Shown here: positions 58,244-64,000 of the stretch, in pieces
Position numbering within the stretch: the first letter of the stretch is position 1
How the letters are laid out: the number at the start of each line of letters is the position of its first letter
DNA from: Anaerotruncus massiliensis (ex Togo et al. 2026)
Lineage (GTDB): Bacteria; Bacillota; Clostridia; Oscillospirales; Ruminococcaceae
Length of the DNA: 64,000 nucleotides
Direction: 5' to 3'
Assembly: GCF_900199635.1 (NCBI RefSeq)
Contig: NZ_LT962687.1
Coordinates: 1,535,501 to 1,599,500 of the forward strand
Position numbers and translations under genes: made by a program
Notes under the pieces: model-generated
Told to the model about the DNA's origin: nothing
Databases searched by the model: none
The model's input: the letters and a program-made list of their open reading frames with translations, nothing else

Positions 58244-59731
58244 ATGGGAAACTATGTGCTGGCGCTTGACCAGGGGACGACGAGCTCGCGGGCGATCCTC
58301 TTCGACCGGGAGCAGAACATCGTCGGCATGGCGCAGAAGGAGTTCACGCAGTTCTATCCGAAGGAGGGCTGGGTCGAGCACGACCCGATGGAGATCTACT
58401 CCTCCCAGTACGCGGTGATGATGGAGGTCATCGCCCAGAGCGGCGTGGACGCCGGGGAAATTTCCGCCATCGGAATCACCAACCAGCGGGAGACGACCAT
58501 CCTGTGGGATAAATCCACTGGCCGTCCGGTCTACAATGCGATCGTCTGGCAGTGCCGCCGCACTGCGGACATCATCGACGACCTAGACGCGCGCGGGCTT
58601 TCCGGCTACATCCGGGAGGCCACCGGGCTGGTGCCCGACGCCTATTTCTCGGGCACCAAGATCAAATGGATCCTCGACCACGTCGAGGGTGCGCGGGAAC
58701 GCGCCGAACGGGGGGAAATCCTCTTTGGCACGGTGGACAGCTGGCTCATCTGGAAGCTGACCGGGGGCGCTGTGCACGTCACCGACTACACCAACGCCTC
58801 CCGCACGATGATCTATAACATCAGGACCCTCGACTGGGACCGAAAGCTGCTCGACGCGCTCGACATCCCCCGCGCCATGCTGCCCGAGGTGCGCGGGTGC
58901 AGCGAAATCTACGGCTATGCCGCGGTCCAGGGGGTGCGGATCCCGATCGCGGGCATCGCGGGCGACCAGCAGGCCGCGCTCTTCGGCCAGTGCTGCTTCG
59001 CGCCCGGCGAGGCGAAGAACACCTACGGCACCGGCTGTTTCCTGCTCATGAACACGGGCGGGACCCCCTGCGTCAGCGAAAACGGCCTGCTCACCACGAT
59101 CGCCATCGGCCTGAACGGAAAGGTGCAGTACGCGCTGGAGGGCAGCGTCTTCGTGGGCGGCGCGGTCATCCAGTGGATCCGCGACGAGATGCGCTTCATC
59201 AACGAGAGCCGCGACGCCGAGTACTACGCGCGGAAGGTGCCCGACACCGGCGGGGTCTACCTCGTCCCCGCCTTCACCGGACTGGGCGCGCCCCACTGGG
59301 ATATGTACGCGCGCGGCTGCATCGTGGGCCTCACCCGCGGCACCAGGCGGGAGCACATCATCCGCGCGGCGCAGGAGTCGATCGCCTACCAGAGCTACGA
59401 CCTCGTCAAGGCGATGGAGCGGGACACCGGCATCGCCCTCGCCGAGCTCAACGTCGACGGCGGGGCCTCCCGCGACCGCTTCCTCATGCAGTTCCAGGCG
59501 GACATCCTCGGTAAGCGGGTGTGCCGGCCGATGATCCGCGAGACGACCGCGCTCGGCGCGGCCTACCTGGCGGGGCTCGCCACCGGCGTGTGGAAGGACC
59601 TGGACGAGCTCAAAAAGCTGTGGAGCTGCGACGTCCGCTTCGACCCCGACATGGAGGAGCCCGCCCGTCAAAGGCTGCTTTCCGGCTGGCGGAAAGCCGT
59701 CGGCCGCAGCCTCGACTGGGCGGAGCACTGA
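58244..59731 (+). CDS. glpK: Glycerol kinase
   Basis: Makes glycerol 3-phosphate. 495 residues with [69 protein letters not shown] and [19 protein letters not shown]. Ordinary length. The histidine that PTS-phosphorylated HPr modifies in other Firmicute GlpK proteins (in DYHFxG) seems replaced ([11 protein letters not shown]). ATG at 58244 with AGGAGAGGCAAAA. No glpF or glpD here. Confidence 0.97.
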   Translation: MGNYVLALDQGTTSSRAILFDREQNIVGMAQKEFTQFYPKEGWVEHDPMEIYSSQYAVMMEVIAQSGVDAGEISAIGITNQRETTILWDKSTGRPVYNAIVWQCRRTADIIDDLDARGLSGYIREATGLVPDAYFSGTKIKWILDHVEGARERAERGEILFGTVDSWLIWKLTGGAVHVTDYTNASRTMIYNIRTLDWDRKLLDALDIPRAMLPEVRGCSEIYGYAAVQGVRIPIAGIAGDQQAALFGQCCFAPGEAKNTYGTGCFLLMNTGGTPCVSENGLLTTIAIGLNGKVQYALEGSVFVGGAVIQWIRDEMRFINESRDAEYYARKVPDTGGVYLVPAFTGLGAPHWDMYARGCIVGLTRGTRREHIIRAAQESIAYQSYDLVKAMERDTGIALAELNVDGGASRDRFLMQFQADILGKRVCRPMIRETTALGAAYLAGLATGVWKDLDELKKLWSCDVRFDPDMEEPARQRLLSGWRKAVGRSLDWAEH

Positions 59732-59745
59732 AAATCATACGGAAA

Positions 59746-59779
59746 AAGGCCGCCGCGTTCATTGAACGCGGCGGCCTTT
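59746..59779. terminator. Bidirectional terminator
   Basis: AAAGGCCGCCGCGTTC / GAACGCGGCGGCCTTT between the convergent glpK and rnfB. Confidence 0.93.
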
Positions 59780-59786
59780 CGTCTGT

Positions 59787-60596
59787 TTATTCGCCGACGA
59801 TCGCTTCGCAGCGGGAGGCGCAGGTGACGATCGCGCCCGTCGGGCAGGCGGTCACGCAGGCGCCGCAGCTGGTGCACTTGCGCGGGTCGATCGAAGCGAG
59901 ATTGTCGGTGACGGTGATCGCGCCGTTCTCGCAGGTCTTTTCGCACTTCTTGCAGCCGATGCAGCCGTTCTTGCACACCTTGCGGGTGAAGGCGCCCTTG
60001 TCGTGGGACGAGCAGCCGACATAGACGGTGCTCGTGGCCGGGATGACCGTGATCAGGTGGTTGGGGCAGGCCTTGGCGCACATGCCGCAGCCCACGCAGA
60101 CCGCCTTGTCGATGACGGCGATGCCGTCCACGATCGAGATCGCGCCGTACTGGCAGGCCGCGATGCAGTCGCCGTAGCCGAGGCAGCCGTGGGAGCAGCT
60201 TCCCTTGCCCTGGTAGAAGAAGTTGCAGGCCGCGCAGCTCTGCTTGCCCTCGTAGTCCATGATGCTGTCGGTGGCGTAGCAGTTGCCCGAGCAGCGCACC
60301 ACGGCGTACTGCTCCTCCACGTCCTCGAAGGCGACGCCCATCGCCTCGCTGAGCTTGTGGCCGACCGCGTCGCCGCCCGGCACGCAGAGGTTGGTTTTGG
60401 CGCCGTCGTGCGCGACCGCCTTGGCGTAGTCGTCGCAGCCGGCGTAGCCGCACGCGCCGCAGTTGGCGCCCGGAAGCTCGGCGCGCACCTTATCGAACAG
60501 TTCGTCCGCGGGAAGCGCCATCACCTTTGCGGCGACGACGAGGATGATCGAGGACAGCAGCCCGATCCCGCCGACGATAATTACCGGAAATAACAT
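59787..60596 (-). CDS. rnfB: Rnf complex subunit RnfB
   Basis: Ferredoxin-accepting iron-sulfur subunit of the Rnf ferredoxin:NAD oxidoreductase, which pumps Na+ or H+. 269 residues: an N-terminal membrane helix, NCGACGYAGCDDYAKA with a distal Cys (first cluster), then many Cys motifs including CVGCGMCAKACP, CIGCKKCEKTCENG and CTSCGACVTACPTG. ATG at 60596 follows GGGGGTG. Last gene of the rnf operon. Confidence 0.96.
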   Translation of the reverse strand: MLFPVIIVGGIGLLSSIILVVAAKVMALPADELFDKVRAELPGANCGACGYAGCDDYAKAVAHDGAKTNLCVPGGDAVGHKLSEAMGVAFEDVEEQYAVVRCSGNCYATDSIMDYEGKQSCAACNFFYQGKGSCSHGCLGYGDCIAACQYGAISIVDGIAVIDKAVCVGCGMCAKACPNHLITVIPATSTVYVGCSSHDKGAFTRKVCKNGCIGCKKCEKTCENGAITVTDNLASIDPRKCTSCGACVTACPTGAIVTCASRCEAIVGE

Positions 60597-60610
60597 AGAG
60601 CCCACCCCCA

Positions 60611-61207
60611 TTATTTAAACAGGCCGTCGACGATGCCGCTGAAGCCCATAAAGCTCACCGAGCAGATCGCCGCCGCGACCAGTGTGATCGGGATTCCCTG
60701 GAACGCCTTGGGCGTGCTGCCGGCCGCGGCGTCCACGCGGGAACGCACGCCCGAGAAGAGCACCATGGCGAGCAGGAAGCCCAGGCCGGAACCGACCGCG
60801 TTGACCAGCGACTGGCCGAAGGTATACCCCTCGTCGAGGTTGAGGATGGTCACGCCGAGCACGGCGCAGTTGGTCGTGATGAGCGGCAGGTAGATGCCCA
60901 GCGCCTTGTGGAGCGCGGGAATATACTTTTTAAGCGCGATCTCGACGAACTGCACGAGCGCCGCGATGATCAGGATGAAGACGATCGTCTGCAGGTAGGA
61001 GAGCCCCTTCGGCACGAGGATGTAGGTATAGATCGGCCAGGTGACCGCCGTGGCGAGCGCCATGACGAAGATGACCGCGACGCTCATGCCGAACGCGGAG
61101 TCGAGCTTTTTGCTGACGCCGAGGAAGGGGCAGATGCCCAAAAACTTCGCGAGCACGTAGTTGTTGACGAGTACGGCGCCGACTAAAATGATCAGGTATT
61201 CCTTCAT
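60611..61207 (-). CDS. rnfA: Rnf complex subunit RnfA
   Basis: 198-residue six-helix membrane subunit: LVNNYVLAKFLGICPFLGVS and ITTNCAVLGVTILNLDEG are family hallmarks, related to RnfE and NqrE. Overlaps rnfE by 4 bases; AAAGGAGGTGC before the ATG. Confidence 0.97.
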   Translation of the reverse strand: MKEYLIILVGAVLVNNYVLAKFLGICPFLGVSKKLDSAFGMSVAVIFVMALATAVTWPIYTYILVPKGLSYLQTIVFILIIAALVQFVEIALKKYIPALHKALGIYLPLITTNCAVLGVTILNLDEGYTFGQSLVNAVGSGLGFLLAMVLFSGVRSRVDAAAGSTPKAFQGIPITLVAAAICSVSFMGFSGIVDGLFK

Positions 61208-61920
61208 TCGTCAGCACCTCCTTTCCGGACCGCCGCGCAGGCGGCCGCGGACGGGCAGCCGGCACAGCCGAACTCCTTCTTTTTGATCGCCTTGCCGTGG
61301 GTCAGGTGGTTGACCAGCGCGATGAGCGCGCCGAAGACCAGGAAGCCGCCCGGCGCGAGCAGGAAGACGATGATCGGGTTATCCCAGTGCAGCGAGACGC
61401 CGTTCTGGATGCCGAGCCACTCGGCGCCCGACATCCAGGTGCCGTTGCCGAGGATTTCGCGGATGGAACCCATCGCGAAGAGCGCCAGCGTAAACCCGAT
61501 GCCCATGCCGATGCCGTCGCAGGCGGAGGCGAGAACGGTGTTCTTGTTGGCGAACATCTCGGCGCGGCCGAGGATGATGCAGTTGACGACGATGAGCGGC
61601 AGGTAGACGCCCAGCGCCTTGTCGAGATCGGGCGCGTACGCCTTGACGATGAACTGCACGAGGGTGACAAAGCTCGCGATGACCACGATGTAGCAGGGGA
61701 TGCGCACCTTGTCGGGGATGATGTTCTTGAGCAACGAGATGACGATGTTGGAGCAGATGAGCACCACCGTCGCCGCGATGCCCATGCCGATGCCGTTGAC
61801 CGCCATCGTCGTGACGGCGAGCGTCGGACAGGTGCCGAGGATGAGAACCAGGGTCGGGTTCTCCTTGAGAATGCCGTTCGTCAGGACCCTCCAGTTGCTG
61901 GGTTTGTTCGGATTGCTCAT
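61204..61920 (-). CDS. rnfE: Rnf complex subunit RnfE
   Basis: 238-residue membrane subunit (NGILKENPTLVLILGTCPTL, LPLIVVNCIILGRAEMFANK). A Cys-rich tail (GCAGCPSAAAC) is a feature of the clostridial form. Starts right after rnfG. Confidence 0.96.
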   Translation of the reverse strand: MSNPNKPSNWRVLTNGILKENPTLVLILGTCPTLAVTTMAVNGIGMGIAATVVLICSNIVISLLKNIIPDKVRIPCYIVVIASFVTLVQFIVKAYAPDLDKALGVYLPLIVVNCIILGRAEMFANKNTVLASACDGIGMGIGFTLALFAMGSIREILGNGTWMSGAEWLGIQNGVSLHWDNPIIVFLLAPGGFLVFGALIALVNHLTHGKAIKKKEFGCAGCPSAAACAAVRKGGADE

Positions 61921-62436
61921 TTAAGCGCCCTCCCCTACTGCTTCATACGCCTGATAGGCGGTGTCGACGCACCGGAAAAATGCCTTGGAGGAGATCGTCG
62001 CGCCCGTGACGGCGTCGACGCCCTCAAGGCTTTTGTCCTTGCCCGGGAACTGGCCGGTGAAGGCGTCCGCCCCCGTCTTGGAGCCGAGTCCCGGCGTCTC
62101 GGAGTTGTCGAGCAGCTTCACGCCGGTGATCCTGCCGTCGTTGCCGATGCCGACCATGACGTTGTACACGCCGCCGAAGCCCTTGTCCTTAACCTTGAAG
62201 GCGTAGCCGTTGCCGCTGTCGTCCTTCGCGGCGATGAGGACGTTTTCCATCCCCTCCAGGGCCAGCTCGGTAAAGGTGGTGGAGCCTGGGACCACCGCCT
62301 GCATGGCGGCGTCGGAGGCCTCTTTCTCCGCCTGCGCGATGAGCGGGGCGGTCTTGTCGTAAGTGAGCCCCAGCAGCGCGGAGGCCACGACGCAGATCAC
62401 GGTCAGTACGACGACCGGTTTCAAAAGTTCTTTCAT
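61921..62436 (-). CDS. rnfG: Rnf complex subunit RnfG
   Basis: 171 residues: an N-terminal membrane helix (VVVLTVICVVASALLGLTY), then an outer FMN-binding domain whose flavin is linked to the Thr of AVTGATISSKAFF. Accepts electrons within the complex. Confidence 0.95.
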   Translation of the reverse strand: MKELLKPVVVLTVICVVASALLGLTYDKTAPLIAQAEKEASDAAMQAVVPGSTTFTELALEGMENVLIAAKDDSGNGYAFKVKDKGFGGVYNVMVGIGNDGRITGVKLLDNSETPGLGSKTGADAFTGQFPGKDKSLEGVDAVTGATISSKAFFRCVDTAYQAYEAVGEGA

Positions 62437-62448
62437 GTTCGCGCCCCC

Positions 62449-63432
62449 CTACTGTTTTTTCTGCTCAAAGACAGCGCCGAACGGTTTGGTGATCGTGAGG
62501 CTGTCGATGTGCGGGACGAGGATGTTCATCAGCAGGATGGCGAAGGACATGCCCTCCGGATAGTTGCAGAAGACGCGGATCACCATCGTGATAAAGCCGA
62601 TGCCGATTGCGAAGATCACCTTGCCCTTGGTGGTGACCGGGCTGGTCGAGTAGTCGGTCGCCATGAAGAAGGCGCCGATCATCACGCCGCCCGAAAGCAC
62701 GGCGTAGAAGGGGTCCTGGCCGAAGAGCAGCGCGAAGACGAAGACGCTGCCGATCAGCGTGACGGGGATCTGCCAGCCGATGACGCCGTTCCAGATGAGG
62801 TAGAGCCCGCCCACGATGAGCGCGAGCGCGCAGGTCTCGCCGAGGGAGCCGCCGCGGTTGCCGATCAGCATGTTCCACAGCGACGGGAGCTGGTCGGTCT
62901 GCCCGGCGGAAATCAGCTTGAGCGGGGTCGCGGTCGCGACCGCGTCGATCGCGGCGTGCGGGGCGATCCAGTGGGTCATCTGGTTGCCGAACGACACGAG
63001 CAGGAAGATGCGCGCGGTCGCGGCGGGGTTGGCGAAGTTGCAGCCGATGCCGCCGAAGAGGCATTTGACCACGACGATCGCGATGAACGACCCGAACACC
63101 GCCATCCAGAAGGGCAGCGTGACGGGGACGTTGAAGGCGAGGATGATTCCGGTGACCACCGCGCTGCAATCGCTGATCGTCACGGGCTTTTTGGTGACCT
63201 TCGCGAAGAGGTATTCAAACACCACGCAGGAGACGACGCAGACCGCCGTCAGCAGCAGCGCGCGGATCCCAAAGTAAAAGATCGACATGACCAGCGCGGG
63301 CAGCAGCGCCGTCGCGACGGTCAGCATGATCTTGCGGGTATTGATATCGTCCCGGAAGTGCGGGGAGGGGGTGATCATGAGCTTTGCCTTTTCCTCCGCC
63401 GGGGCCTGGGTTTCCACTGTATTCACAGCCAC
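62449..63432 (-). CDS. rnfD: Rnf complex subunit RnfD
   Basis: 327-residue membrane subunit. ISAGQTDQLPSLWNMLIGNR sits in the middle; the FMN-bearing Thr is likely in DAVATATPLKLI. FFMATDYSTSPVTTKGKVIF is also conserved. GTG start at 63432 with AGGAGGGATTTGTT upstream. Confidence 0.95.
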   Translation of the reverse strand: MAVNTVETQAPAEEKAKLMITPSPHFRDDINTRKIMLTVATALLPALVMSIFYFGIRALLLTAVCVVSCVVFEYLFAKVTKKPVTISDCSAVVTGIILAFNVPVTLPFWMAVFGSFIAIVVVKCLFGGIGCNFANPAATARIFLLVSFGNQMTHWIAPHAAIDAVATATPLKLISAGQTDQLPSLWNMLIGNRGGSLGETCALALIVGGLYLIWNGVIGWQIPVTLIGSVFVFALLFGQDPFYAVLSGGVMIGAFFMATDYSTSPVTTKGKVIFAIGIGFITMVIRVFCNYPEGMSFAILLMNILVPHIDSLTITKPFGAVFEQKKQ

Positions 63433-63449
63433 AACAAATCCCTCCTATC

Positions 63450-64000
63450 CTATTTCTTCGCCGTCGCGGCCCGGAGCTTCTGCTTTGCCATTTTGTTGGT
63501 AAAGGTCAGATTGCGCTTCGCCGGACAGACAAACGAACAGCAGCCGCACTCCATGCAGAGAGAAACCTTCAGCTTCTGGAGCATCGGGATGTTGTCCGAT
63601 TCATAGGCCTTTTCGATCATACGGGGCATCAGGTGGTAGGGGCAGGCCTGGATGCACCGGCCGCAGCGGATGCAGGGCTGCTCCTCATAGACCGCCGTCT
63701 GGCTCTCGTCGAACGCGAGCAGGGCGTTGTTGTTCTTCAGGACGGGATATGTATCGTCGAAGACGAGCGTGCCCATCATCGGGCCGCCCATGATGAGCTT
63801 CTTGGGCGTGCATTTATAGCCGCCGCAGAAGTCGATCACGTCGGAAAAGTGCGCGCCGATGGGGGCGACGACGTTCTTCGGCTCCGCGACCGCGCCGCCG
63901 TCGACCGTGAGCGTCTTGGTGACGAGCGGCATGCCGGTGCGCAGGTACTGGCCGATGAACGCTGTGGTCGTCACGTTTTCGACGATGACGCCCACGTCCG
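63450..64000 (-). CDS. rnfC: Rnf complex subunit RnfC (5' end outside window)
   Basis: C-terminal part of RnfC, the NADH/FMN-binding subunit. At least 183 residues remain in the window and the frame is open at the edge, so the gene starts beyond 64000. LIMGGPMMGTLVFDD is the SLBB/FMN-side region; two ferredoxin clusters follow: CIRCGRCIQACPYHLMP and CMECGCCSFVCPAKRNL. The C-terminus is short and basic. Confidence 0.95.
   Translation of the reverse strand, partial: DVGVIVENVTTTAFIGQYLRTGMPLVTKTLTVDGGAVAEPKNVVAPIGAHFSDVIDFCGGYKCTPKKLIMGGPMMGTLVFDDTYPVLKNNNALLAFDESQTAVYEEQPCIRCGRCIQACPYHLMPRMIEKAYESDNIPMLQKLKVSLCMECGCCSFVCPAKRNLTFTNKMAKQKLRAATAKK

Noticed and set aside
61297-63606. A 769-codon open frame opposite the rnf genes
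   Set aside because: Antisense to four intact rnf genes; His/Asp/Arg-rich without motifs.

Overview
The window is a GC-rich stretch of a chromosome from an endospore-forming, probably anaerobic Firmicute. The evidence is a complete spoIIIA operon (spoIIIAA to spoIIIAH), a T-box leader, an HPr kinase / RapZ / WhiA cluster, an Asp23 protein, a cdaA-cdaR pair and an Rnf complex. Gene content together with the high GC suggests a clostridial lineage such as the Oscillospiraceae; the lineage is inference. I see no rRNA, tRNA, CRISPR array, insertion sequence or prophage. Most genes are chromosomal housekeeping genes. About 1-39.6 kb is almost entirely on the minus strand, and mixed orientation begins after that.

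Layout. 0-4 kb: leucine biosynthesis (leuA behind a leucine-type T-box riboswitch), an ECF vitamin-transporter S component, and tyrS. 4-14.1 kb: one long minus-strand operon (nusB, TsaD-like, xseA, xseB, ispA, DUF212 protein, dxs, tlyA, nadK, argR, recN) joining isoprenoid synthesis, DNA repair and arginine control. 14.2-19.9 kb: an Asp23/Gls24 protein and the spoIIIA operon, which builds the channel between mother cell and forespore. 20-26 kb: a THUMP RNA methyltransferase, a divergent patatin-like protein, a flavoprotein, and the c-di-AMP synthase pair cdaA-cdaR. 26-30 kb: cysteine-desulfurase-like protein with a DUF3343 partner, ispD-ispF, and pfkA. 30-39.6 kb: hprK, a PHP phosphatase, glucokinase, murB, rapZ, whiA, a YbjQ-like protein and dnaE, a run joining carbon catabolite control, wall precursor synthesis and replication.

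39.7-49.4 kb: a membrane-anchored surface protein with a prenyltransferase-like toroid, an MBOAT + DHHW O-acetylation pair, a DUF4358 lipoprotein, a polar amino acid ABC transporter, and a HAD / radical SAM / birA operon. 49.6-52.3 kb: an ECF sigma factor, its zinc-binding anti-sigma factor and two membrane proteins in one operon. This is the best candidate here for a poorly described system, a cell-envelope stress module. 52.4-57.2 kb: a GT8 glycosyltransferase, a CmpB-type membrane protein, plsY, a PHP + ROK pair, and a nitroreductase whose promoter carries a Fur/PerR-like operator. 57.3-59.7 kb: glycerol use (glpP, glpK) with a leader terminator. 59.8-64 kb: rnfB, A, E, G, D and the 3' part of rnfC, which runs off the window end.

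Regulation can be read at several points: the T-box at leuA, palindromes at or near promoters at 43.6, 56.5 and 57.3 kb, a leader hairpin before cdaA, and many clear sigma-A promoters and intrinsic terminators. All calls come from reading the sequence; no database search was run.
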